52,743 nt of DNA from an uncultured Collinsella sp. (lineage in GTDB: Bacteria > Actinomycetota > Coriobacteriia > Coriobacteriales > Coriobacteriaceae). Each line of letters opens with the position of its first letter. The first letter of the stretch is position 1. Position numbers and translations under genes: made by a program. Location: contig CALFDJ010000031.1 in assembly GCA_937950325.1 (NCBI GenBank), positions 1 through 52,743 on the forward strand. Reading direction: 5' to 3'. Below the pieces are notes generated by a model that saw only the letters and a program-made list of their open reading frames with translations, had not been told where the DNA came from and made no database searches. This document shows, piece after piece, positions 43,181 to 51,064 of the stretch.

Positions 43181-43427
43181 ATCGAGGCTTCCATCCAGGT
43201 CCACGACTGTCGAGGCAACCGTCGTGAGCTCCCTAAAAATGACGTTGACGAGTGGTTTGTATTATCTTCTGCGCTTGCGGGCCGGGTGTACTGCTGGTTG
43301 CTGCCTGAGTTAGTGATTAATGATAAGGATTCGGGAGGATGAGCTAATCGAAAACCGATGGGAATGTCACTCAGAAGGACGTAGCGCCTTATGCTTCGCT
43401 TTTCATGGCGGCGCTCTGGGTGCCTGG
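43181..43427. other. non-coding or decayed gap
   Basis: In the frame of the preceding ATPase remnant, translation would stay open beyond its TAA through RGNRRELPKNDVDEWFVL and on to a TGA near 43342. This hints at decayed coding sequence, but no family is recognised. Otherwise nothing is seen. Confidence 0.3.
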
Positions 43428-43458
43428 AAAAAAGAAGGGCCCGAACTTGTCGGGCCCT
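43428..43458 (-). terminator. terminator of the Abi gene
   Basis: On the minus strand, GGGCCCGAC / GTTCGGGCCC-type stem (loop AAG) is followed by TTCTTTTTT. It lies about 65 nt beyond the stop at 43523. Confidence 0.85.
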
Positions 43459-43522
43459 CCCAGGTGTCGCCCGAAGGCTACCACCGCTGTTGTTAGCAAA
43501 GTCTACCACAACATTTTGTCCT

Positions 43523-44494
43523 CTACGATTTCGTGACATATATCTTCAGAAGTTTGAGCTTTTTCTGGGTTTCGGTGCGCACAAAGCTGCCGTAGATTCC
43601 AAGAGGAAGCTCCTTCTTGTAGCGAAGTAGAATACCCTCGTAATCGGAAACAAGCCGCTTCCTATTAGTCTTGGGCAGCTTCAGAAGTCCAAGAAGATAG
43701 ACGACGAGAATAACGTAGTCGGTGATATCGGAGAAGTTGATTAAGCCGATGTTTGTCTCACTTTTCAAGAGCTTCCCGACGTTCTTCGAGATGTCGCCTG
43801 TTTTGAATCGAACATCCGAGACGATGGCGTTGTGAGCGATGGCGTTCCTCAGGTCCTTGAGCGCAAAGATGATGGAGAGAAGGAGGGACTCTGAATCATA
43901 TTGGGAAGGCATCCCCATGTCGGTGACGATGGCGCCTTTAATGGGACGATCGAGGCAGGCGTAGAAATTGCCGAACTCTCCCAGGGTCATGGATTCGAAG
44001 ATAGCCCAGATCGGGATTGTTCTCCCTCGATCGCGAAAGTGTTTGAAAAATGGCTTTTTGTCCTGCTCACGGGAAATTAGCCCGTCAACGTTTTGCCGCA
44101 GTCTGAGCCTTTTCGCCCAAGACTTCTTGTAGTCATCCGTACGGGGATTATATCCTCTGTATGCCGTCAGACAGCTCCTGTAGATATCATCGAAGTCTTC
44201 GCTTTTGGCATAGCTAAGCACTGCTTCTAGCGTGTAGTTCTTTAGGGCGGTTTCAATTGTCATGATATGTGGATAGAGCAGGGTCTTGATCTGCATATCC
44301 ATGGCGTGGAGAGATATAATCTGGTTGAAATCGCTGATGGGGAGCCTATTCGACGAATCTCCCACGAACCGAAACCCTTTGTATCCATGGTAGTAGCCGA
44401 TGTTCTTGAGCTTTCGTTTTTGCCCTGAACCACCGATTGAAATCCCTTGGTTCCGGAGATGCTTCATAAGGGAGTTGATGGATTTGGGCGGCAC
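43523..44494 (-). CDS. Abi-family (Abi_2, AbiD/F-like) abortive-infection HEPN protein
   Basis: A 323-residue cytoplasmic protein starting at GTG 44494 with AGAAAGG 8 nt upstream. The N-terminus (LMKHLRNQGISIGG) and IGYYHGYKGFRF match the Abi_2 opening, where a region near residue 30 is a conserved IGYYR/YYHLSGY-type motif. SLHAMDMQIKTLLYPHIMTIETALKNY follows at about 62-88. The HEPN active-site motif is RNAIAH, with R216 and H221. This fold cuts RNA in many phage-defence and toxin systems; activity here is inferred. Lower GC and a poly-G tract in the candidate promoter set it apart. It is convergent with the ATPase remnant. Confidence 0.85.
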   Translation of the reverse strand: MPPKSINSLMKHLRNQGISIGGSGQKRKLKNIGYYHGYKGFRFVGDSSNRLPISDFNQIISLHAMDMQIKTLLYPHIMTIETALKNYTLEAVLSYAKSEDFDDIYRSCLTAYRGYNPRTDDYKKSWAKRLRLRQNVDGLISREQDKKPFFKHFRDRGRTIPIWAIFESMTLGEFGNFYACLDRPIKGAIVTDMGMPSQYDSESLLLSIIFALKDLRNAIAHNAIVSDVRFKTGDISKNVGKLLKSETNIGLINFSDITDYVILVVYLLGLLKLPKTNRKRLVSDYEGILLRYKKELPLGIYGSFVRTETQKKLKLLKIYVTKS

Positions 44495-44530
44495 GGTAGA
44501 GCCTTTCTGTCAACAGTTTAATTTGATGGG

Positions 44531-44559
44531 ATTGTATCACGGGGGGGGGTCATCGTTTC
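44531..44559 (-). promoter_or_regulatory. candidate Abi promoter with a C9 tract in its spacer
   Basis: Read on the minus strand, a -10 box TACAAT (44536-44531) is preceded by a 17-nt spacer containing nine consecutive C (44549-44541). A weak -35 GAAACG lies at 44559-44554. The -10 is about 37 nt before the GTG. Changes in tract length would alter promoter spacing. Confidence 0.45.
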
Positions 44560-44972
44560 ACTTTGCGTTTGCTGCCTTTGTAAGGGCTAGGCTAGGCTTT
44601 CACGTTTATGATGACAACAGGACGCCTCAATATCGGTGGCCCATGGTGCTGGATCTAGATTATGTTTGCCATGTTTGATAACGAGTAGCTAATACTAAGT
44701 GGTTTCGATTGCTACTCCAACGCAAGCGGTGCATGGTTGAATGCGTCTGGTTCTGTTTTGAGAAAAAAGGCCCAGACTGGTCAATTGGCTTATGATTCGC
44801 GAAAGCGACGGCTATTACCGAGGAGCATGCTGCGGTCCATTGGCTTAATCGCGAGAACGAGAATTGCCTACTCTATCAGCAGCGCAGTATATTATCTTTG
44901 AAACTGATGCTTAGTGGTTCCGCGTTTCTGCCGTCGAGCCCTTATTCTTCCCCCACATGTGGAGGCTTGCCC
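44560..44972. other. gene-less region between the two HEPN genes
   Basis: About 410 nt of mixed composition. An open frame in phase with the next gene runs from about 44792 but has only weak starts (ATG 44898 without a ribosome site) and no conserved look. No hairpin or repeat stands out beyond the G9 tract just left of it. Confidence 0.4.
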
Positions 44973-45710
44973 TTGATAGAGATTTGGCACATTGAAAAAG
45001 ACAATGCGGCGGGCATGTTCGCACAAAGCGTTGATAGTAACGGTACAGATTTGCCGCCAGCCCTCCCTTGGGTCGAGCCTTCCCTCAATAACCTATGGCT
45101 TGAGGCGTGTAGCTCTCATTTGTGCGGAAACTACCAAGCTGCAATTATTACTACCTCTGTTCTTCTTGAATTTACCTTAAGAATGGTTGTTTCGAACCTT
45201 GATGAAGTGCCATCAATACGAAAAGACCACGGTGAGATGTTCGAGAACCAAACCTTGAGGCCAGTCATCAACTCTGCGAAAAGTAAAGGGCTTTTGTCGG
45301 GCAATACAAAGAAATGGTGGGAAGCTTACTGCGAGCATATTCGAAACAAGATTTGCCATGGCGATTTGCTGCATATTCTTGACGACTGCAGAGATGTTCC
45401 TCAGTTCGTTGATTATTTTAATCCCATAGAATCGAGAGTGAATACAGAGCGGTATTCTTACGAGCAAGTTATTACACATCCTGCGGTATTTCATCATAAG
45501 ACAGGCAGAAGATTCTCAAAGCATTTTCTCCACGATGCCTACGGCAAGCTATCCGAACTTATAGGGCAAACGGAATGGGATGAGTACGATGAGTGGTGGG
45601 AATCGCAAAAGGTTGCTTACGATAGCTTTTTTGCATACCGTTGGAATTATCCATCTCTTAAAAGTGGCATACAATCCGCGCGTAGGCCATTTGGATCCGA
45701 AGGCGAATGA
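44973..45710 (+). CDS. uncharacterised protein with HEPN-like RNxxxH motif
   Basis: An unrecognised 245-residue protein. The TTG at 44973 is proposed as start because GGAGG lies 7 nt upstream; an in-frame ATG at 44898 has no ribosome site. Residues about 40-75 form a helix pair (NNLWLEACSSHLCGNYQAAIITTSVLLEFTLRMVV) like the first helices of HEPN/DUF4145 proteins. RNKICHG at 124-130 supplies R124 and H129 of a HEPN active site. The rest is rich in Tyr, Trp and charged residues (EWDEYDEWWESQK). Its position next to the Abi gene and its low GC suggest a defence or toxin role; this is inference only. Confidence 0.55.
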   Translation: MIEIWHIEKDNAAGMFAQSVDSNGTDLPPALPWVEPSLNNLWLEACSSHLCGNYQAAIITTSVLLEFTLRMVVSNLDEVPSIRKDHGEMFENQTLRPVINSAKSKGLLSGNTKKWWEAYCEHIRNKICHGDLLHILDDCRDVPQFVDYFNPIESRVNTERYSYEQVITHPAVFHHKTGRRFSKHFLHDAYGKLSELIGQTEWDEYDEWWESQKVAYDSFFAYRWNYPSLKSGIQSARRPFGSEGE

Positions 45711-46383
45711 TGACTTAGCTTAGTTGCGTTTCTACTGCTTATTGCGGTTGGCGGTCGTTTGTTCCTGCCAAGATTCAACCGAATTGCATCCGCGAATACC
45801 TCAACCAAAGGATTACCTCTTGCTTTCTTGTGGTCAAACACCTAGCTAACGCGCGCCAGGAGAACCTCCTCATCGGGACGCTGCATACATTCTCGGCGCC
45901 GTGTGCGTCATTGGCTGTGCTCACTGACAACATGAGGAGCATGGTCCTCCGCCGCGGCGACGGATGCGATGGTCCTCACGAGCAATATCGCCCTGAGCGG
46001 GCGGGATGAGTTCTTCATGAGAGGCGATACGTTCCTCCGCGCCCTTGACGGACTGTTCGACAAGGAATCGGGGCTCGTGATGCGGAATCCGAACACCGCG
46101 GCAGGGAGCTCGACCCTCGATCGGTGGAAGTTGTCCCACAGGCGACGAAGGTAGGGGGGGCTAGTTCAGGGGGGGGCGTAGGAAAGCACCAGGAAAGTCA
46201 TAGATGCAAAAAATTTAAACCCTTTCTATTGTTTGCTCTACTATTCGGATTTGCTTCACGGAGTATTGATATTCAAAGGAAGTAACAACAATCCCCGCGC
46301 TTTAAGTAACTGGACTTCCGATGTGAGACTGATTGTTAGATAATCATTCTTCAGTAACAATTATTTGTGACGGGGGATTCGAT
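45711..46383. other. decayed accessory region, possible IS21 IstB remnant
   Basis: About 670 nt with no intact gene. At 45969-46154 the plus strand encodes MVLTSNIALSGRDEFF and LRALDGLFDKESG, which resembles the C-terminus of IstB-type IS21 helper ATPases (TSN..., then ALDRL). The rest of such a gene is not present. Two poly-G tracts follow (7 G at 46154-46160 and 8 G at 46169-46176). The last 180 nt are AT-rich and must contain the amidase promoter. GGGGGA lies 6-11 nt before the ATG at 46384. Confidence 0.35.
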
Positions 46384-49044
46384 ATGAAAAACGCGTTGCG
46401 TGCCTCAACTGTTTTTTCTATGGCTACACTTTTGGCTGCCTCATCTTTGATGGGTCCTGTAACTGCTGCTTATGCTGCGAATAACGTGCAGTCTATGGAT
46501 GTTGCGTCTGGTACTGTACCCGTAGATGATAGCGTGGCCTCGCGTGACGAGAGTTCCATCGACGGTGAAGACACGGCCGTTGATCGGTCGCTGCCAGCGG
46601 ATGCTACGGAATCAGAGGATGAGGGTTTCAGCGTAGACGTTTCCGCGCCCGAACACGAGGTCGAATCGGTTGATTCCTCTTTCCAATATGTATATCTTGC
46701 CTACCCGAGCCTTCCCAGCGGGACTGATCAAGTTGTCGCCTTTGCTACTCCCGATGACGGCGACATCCTTGCTTCCGCAACGCTTAACTATGTAAGCGCC
46801 AATGGAGTACAGGGAACCACGGTTGCATCTGAATCCGCTGGTAATTCGGCTGCTTTTGTATTCGGCTCGACGTTGAAATCCAATACTTACTTTCTGACTT
46901 CGATAACCTATGTTTTGCAGGGTGATGGCACTGAACATGTAGTGGATCTCTCTGACAGGGATTATTCGTTTACGATTATCGATAGCTCCATGAATTCTGA
47001 GAGCACTTCTGTTTACTATGCGGACGGCGATGGCAATGCCGTTGAAGCCCAGTCGATTCAGCAGGCATTGGAATACGCCGATTCGCCCGATGGCATTTCC
47101 ACCTATGCTGAGCGCTCCGCGCGTAATGTGGGGGTTATTGCACTTGACGCGGGACATGGCGGGGTGGATTCTGGCGCTCAGGGTAATGGCAAGAGTGAAG
47201 CCGACCTTACCTGGAAGATCATGACAGCCTGCAAAAATAAACTTGAAGCTTACGGCTTTAAGATCGTTCTTGCGCGCGAGCAGTCTGGCTACTATCCCAG
47301 CAATGATTATCTTTATCGCGTACAGCGCTGCATTGATCAGGGCGCGCAGGCCTTTGTTAGCTTTCACATCAACTCTGGGTCTTCTGGAGCTCACGGCGCA
47401 GAAGTTTATGCTCCTACCGCAAATGGCACCGACTACACGCAGGTCTCTGTTGAGCTTGCCAACAAGGTCATGAACAACCTTGCTGCTATGGGACTAACAT
47501 ACCGCGGCGTATTTCAAATGGAGGTAGGCGACGAGTTCGCCGTTATCCGCTGCGCTCGCGAGCAGGGAATTCCAGGTATTCTTATCGAGCATGGTTTCAT
47601 TTCGAATTACGGTGATGTGGCCAACTATTTCTCGGACGATGGTTGCCGTCGTCTGGGAGAGGCTGACGCTGCTGCTATCATCGCGCAGTTTCCGCATCCC
47701 TACTCCGTCAATGGAATTTCCTTCTCGGAAGAACTGGGACATGCGGGGTCAACGGTAAAAATCGGTGTAAATGTTAGCGGCAAGACTGATGGCCTTAGAT
47801 ATAAGTTTGTTTGGCATAGGGCTGGGTCTGATTGGAGTGATTCCAATTGGGGTGTAATCGGTCAAGACTTAACTTCGCCGTCGATTTCTTGGACCCTGCC
47901 CCAGGCTGGTGAATATGAGATCTATGCTGATGTCATTGACTCCAATGGGTATGTGACTAGCACTTCTAAATACAAAGTTGTTAATTGGTCTCTTGAGTCG
48001 CTCGAAGTCTCGGGCTCCGCCCTCTGCGGCAAGCCGGTCAAGCTGCAGGCCAAGGTGTCCGGCGACGCCTCCGGCCTCAAGTACAAGTTCGTCTGGGAGA
48101 AGGGCGGCTGGGCCAAGTGGGGCGTCGCCCAGCAGCCCTCCGCTTCCTCCTCCTGCGAGTGGACCCCGACCGAGCCGGGCGAGTACACCGTCTACCTCGA
48201 CGTGATCGACGGCTCCGCCGAGAGGCACCTGACCCGCAAGGTCACGGTCGGCGAGCGCTACTCCGTCGAGTCGCTCGAAGTCTCGGGCTCCGCCCTCTGC
48301 GGCAAGCCGGTCAAGCTGCAGGCCAAGGTGTCCGGCGACGCCTCCGGCCTCAAGTACAAGTTCGTCTGGGAGAAGGGCGGCTGGGCCAAGTGGGGCGTCG
48401 CCCAGCAGCCCTCCGCTTCCTCCTCCTGCGAGTGGACCCCGACCGAGCCGGGCGAGTACACCGTCTACCTCGACGTGATCGACGGCTCCGCCGAGAGGCA
48501 CCTGACCCGCAAGGTCACGGTGGAGGGTACTCCAATTATGGGAAGTCTGCAGACTTCAGTTGATGCTATGGTGAACTTATATGAATCAACGGGACATACA
48601 TATCCCTCAGACGCATTTGTTTCAAAGGGAGCACCTACTATTCGTGATTTTTGTTCATTAATTGTCGAAGCCGCTGTTTCTGAAGGGGTTCGCCCGGAAG
48701 TTGTTTTTGCTCAGGCTATGCTTGAGACTGGATGGTTGCAATTTGGAGGTTCCGTAAAGCCGAATCAGTGCAATTTCGCCGGACTGGGCGCCGTCAATCA
48801 ACAATCGGGAGGCGCTAGATTTGACGATGTATATCAGGGCTTGCTTGCCCAAGTCCAGCATCTTAAAGGATATGCTACTGGTGCGGCGTTGAATAACACT
48901 TGTGTGGATCCTCGATATGAAGTCCTTCAGTCTAAGGGTTTTCTCGGAGTTGCGCCATATTTGGAAGATTTAAATGGCCGCTGGGCTGTTCCGGGTGACA
49001 CATATGGTCAGAATATTGCGCGCATTATTTCTTTAATTGGCTAA
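46384..49044 (+). CDS. secreted bifunctional wall hydrolase: N-acetylmuramoyl-L-alanine amidase plus glucosaminidase
   Basis: An 886-residue exported protein from the ATG at 46384. The signal peptide is residues 1-31 (MATLLAASSLMGPVTAAYA). Residues about 95-240 are a beta-rich region of unknown type. The Amidase_3 domain at about 246-436 has zinc ligands H258 (DAGHGG), E272 (KSEADLTW) and H328 (SFHINSG), with catalytic E402 (LIEHGF). Three modules of about 90 residues follow (441-533, 538-628, 629-719), each with YKFVW...W...WGV...GEY..Y.DV. The last two are identical in DNA. Residues about 725-886 form a glucosaminidase domain (EGVRPEVVFAQAMLETGWLQFGG). Together it would cut both stem-peptide and glycan bonds. 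No LPXTG is present, so the modules may hold it to the wall. Confidence 0.88.
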   Translation: MKNALRASTVFSMATLLAASSLMGPVTAAYAANNVQSMDVASGTVPVDDSVASRDESSIDGEDTAVDRSLPADATESEDEGFSVDVSAPEHEVESVDSSFQYVYLAYPSLPSGTDQVVAFATPDDGDILASATLNYVSANGVQGTTVASESAGNSAAFVFGSTLKSNTYFLTSITYVLQGDGTEHVVDLSDRDYSFTIIDSSMNSESTSVYYADGDGNAVEAQSIQQALEYADSPDGISTYAERSARNVGVIALDAGHGGVDSGAQGNGKSEADLTWKIMTACKNKLEAYGFKIVLAREQSGYYPSNDYLYRVQRCIDQGAQAFVSFHINSGSSGAHGAEVYAPTANGTDYTQVSVELANKVMNNLAAMGLTYRGVFQMEVGDEFAVIRCAREQGIPGILIEHGFISNYGDVANYFSDDGCRRLGEADAAAIIAQFPHPYSVNGISFSEELGHAGSTVKIGVNVSGKTDGLRYKFVWHRAGSDWSDSNWGVIGQDLTSPSISWTLPQAGEYEIYADVIDSNGYVTSTSKYKVVNWSLESLEVSGSALCGKPVKLQAKVSGDASGLKYKFVWEKGGWAKWGVAQQPSASSSCEWTPTEPGEYTVYLDVIDGSAERHLTRKVTVGERYSVESLEVSGSALCGKPVKLQAKVSGDASGLKYKFVWEKGGWAKWGVAQQPSASSSCEWTPTEPGEYTVYLDVIDGSAERHLTRKVTVEGTPIMGSLQTSVDAMVNLYESTGHTYPSDAFVSKGAPTIRDFCSLIVEAAVSEGVRPEVVFAQAMLETGWLQFGGSVKPNQCNFAGLGAVNQQSGGARFDDVYQGLLAQVQHLKGYATGAALNNTCVDPRYEVLQSKGFLGVAPYLEDLNGRWAVPGDTYGQNIARIISLIG
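47995..48521 (+). repeat. two identical 254-bp tandem repeats inside the amidase gene
   Basis: 47995-48248 and 48268-48521 appear base-for-base identical, period 273 nt, separated by a 19-nt linker. Each encodes one GC-rich YKFVW module. The surrounding gene is far less GC-rich and its preceding module is divergent, so the repeat is recent or kept uniform by conversion. Confidence 0.9.
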
Positions 49045-49062
49045 TATCAATATGAATTCTCT

Positions 49063-49091
49063 AGGTCGACTGCGCTGGTTGTAGTCGACCT
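49063..49091 (+). terminator. hairpin after the amidase gene
   Basis: AGGTCGACT / AGTCGACCT, a perfect 9-bp stem with an 11-nt loop, 18 nt after the stop. The trailing bases TACTTGT are only partly T-rich. Confidence 0.6.
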
Positions 49092-49171
49092 TACTTGTAT
49101 GGTAAATCTTGGCCTTAAATTGTTACTTGCTAGCAATATTATGTTGGAGTGAACTATCGGGGAGGTTCTAT

Positions 49172-51049
49172 ATGCATTTCTTTAGAAGTAAGGCTGTCCG
49201 TGTCGCTTTTTTCTTCTTTTATTTCTGTTTGGCCGTAACTCCTTGCTTTGGTTTGAGTGAAGCGGGCCTGTCTCCATCACAGATTGAAGATTCAACACGG
49301 GCCGATGATTTAAGTGCAACTTCGCCGGTTTCAGAGGACTACTCTGTCGACGGCCTCTCGGCCAAGGCGTCCGATGGCGGGTCTCCTCTCCTGGGCGACC
49401 GCTGCTCGCTCGGCCTGACCGCGTCCGGCAACTCGGGCTCGGTCCGCTATAAGTTCGTCTGGGAGCAGGGCGGCTGGTCCAGGTGGGGCACCATCCGCCA
49501 GCTCGGGCCCGAGGCCTCCTGCGATTGGGTGCCGGAGGTCGCCGGCGACGTCAACATCTTGGTCGACGCAGTCGATTCGGCCGGCAACGTGAGGACCTGG
49601 AGGTTCCCCGTCAGGGTGGAGAGAAATCTATCTAACTTCACTTCAATAGATTTGAAATCTGATTCATCCAATTTGTGCGTAGGGGATACGCTTTCAATTA
49701 CACCTCGGATTACCATCCGAAAGAATAACCAGATTTCATACAAATATGTTTGGATGCGGAACAACTGGGCTGAATGGGGTGTGATTGACTCCGGCAGAGG
49801 TAAATCCTCAATTGACTGGAGAGTCGATAAATCTGGCGCTGTCACCGTTTTTGTTGATGTTATTGATGAGGCCAACGATCAGACGATGACCTCGAAGACT
49901 GAATGCTCGATTGGCTCCGAGAAGTGGAATTACGAGTCCTTGAGTTCTTCTGCAACGCTTGTCAGGCCTAATGAAAGCACTGAGATCGATGCCAGATGCT
50001 CGGGTGATACTAATTACTTACAGTATAAGTTCGTCTGGAATAAGAATAATTGGGCTGACTGGGGCGTTGCTCAACAGGGCGCAAGTTCACACTTGCAATG
50101 GGCTCCAAAAGACGCCGGAGACTATGAATTGATCTGTGACGTTTCGGGGTCAGATGGAGTTGTCCAAACAAAAAGAACAATCATTAGCTGTTGGGATTTC
50201 TCGAGGATTACTGCAATTTCGACTGATGGCAATAATTCTTGGGGAGTTCGAGCTGATTTGGGAACGCTTGCAGCTGAAAAATCTGGGCAATTTCAGTTTA
50301 AATTTGTTTGGGCCAAGTCCGACTGGAGTAAATGGGGTGTTCTAAAAGAATTTTCCAGTGTGAATGACGCTTATTTCAATCCCTCTGCACTTGGATTGCA
50401 AGATGGTTATTACGATCTTTACTGCGATGTCTTGCTTCCTGATGGCACTCTCCAGTCGAAGTCGACTCAGATTTACTACAGCCCATTTGGTAGCTCAACG
50501 GTTTTGGGGGTTAGTCGTATTGGACTCGTCACTTGGCTTACGTCGCATCAATTTGATGGCTATTATTTAGGAACGAGATATTCCGGTGGCTTCTCCTATG
50601 ATAGTTGCCTTTACCCAAAAGGTGCCCCGAGATGGGATGGCTATACTGGCATGAATTGCACTGGCTTCGTGGCTCATGCTTATGCTGCGGTTGGTGGCGA
50701 TGTCAATCGTATTGCGCAGAATAATAATCACTCTCCTTGGGCTGGGGGGCCAGGCGGTGGCGGCTATATTAACGCTTGGAGATGGTATGGCTATGCTCGA
50801 GATTTGGGATGCAAAATGTATGAGTTCCGTACTGTCCAAGATATGCTAAATAGTGGTTATGCTCAAAAGGGAGATATTATCTTCTTTAAGACTGACGGAT
50901 CAATCGACTGTCATATTGGGTTCTTCTGGGGAGATAATCCGCATGACAATAAAATGTGGCATCAAATTCTGCCTGGGAATTTAATCGGACCCTGCTTTAA
51001 CAATGCGAACAAAGGAGAGGTTCGGCAATCGGTTGTTCTGATTAAATAG
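49172..51049 (+). CDS. secreted modular NlpC/P60-like peptidoglycan hydrolase
   Basis: A 625-residue exported protein. The ATG at 49172 (GGGGAGG 6 nt upstream) gives a clean signal peptide (VAFFFFYFCLAVTPCFG). Four YKFVW/WG modules follow at about 57-150, 151-250, 251-340 and 341-436. The first is GC-rich, the other three AT-rich. The C-terminal domain from about 450 has C496 in MNCTGFVAHAY, H581 in DCHIGFFWG and H597 in MWHQILP, the Cys-His-His triad of NlpC/P60 endopeptidases, with a KGDIIFFKTDG segment. It would cleave stem peptides outside the cell. It pairs with the upstream amidase by shared modules and probably arose by module exchange. No sortase signal is seen. Confidence 0.85.
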   Translation: MHFFRSKAVRVAFFFFYFCLAVTPCFGLSEAGLSPSQIEDSTRADDLSATSPVSEDYSVDGLSAKASDGGSPLLGDRCSLGLTASGNSGSVRYKFVWEQGGWSRWGTIRQLGPEASCDWVPEVAGDVNILVDAVDSAGNVRTWRFPVRVERNLSNFTSIDLKSDSSNLCVGDTLSITPRITIRKNNQISYKYVWMRNNWAEWGVIDSGRGKSSIDWRVDKSGAVTVFVDVIDEANDQTMTSKTECSIGSEKWNYESLSSSATLVRPNESTEIDARCSGDTNYLQYKFVWNKNNWADWGVAQQGASSHLQWAPKDAGDYELICDVSGSDGVVQTKRTIISCWDFSRITAISTDGNNSWGVRADLGTLAAEKSGQFQFKFVWAKSDWSKWGVLKEFSSVNDAYFNPSALGLQDGYYDLYCDVLLPDGTLQSKSTQIYYSPFGSSTVLGVSRIGLVTWLTSHQFDGYYLGTRYSGGFSYDSCLYPKGAPRWDGYTGMNCTGFVAHAYAAVGGDVNRIAQNNNHSPWAGGPGGGGYINAWRWYGYARDLGCKMYEFRTVQDMLNSGYAQKGDIIFFKTDGSIDCHIGFFWGDNPHDNKMWHQILPGNLIGPCFNNANKGEVRQSVVLIK

Positions 51050-51064
51050 TGCTTTAATTTCTGA

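Noticed and set aside
43177..43539. 120-codon frame on the minus strand between the ATPase remnant and Abi
   Set aside because: It runs through the Abi terminator and into the Abi gene, with no conserved pattern.
45908..46139. Two short minus-strand frames
   Set aside because: They are low-complexity and overlap the plus-strand frame that resembles the end of IstB; neither has a ribosome site.
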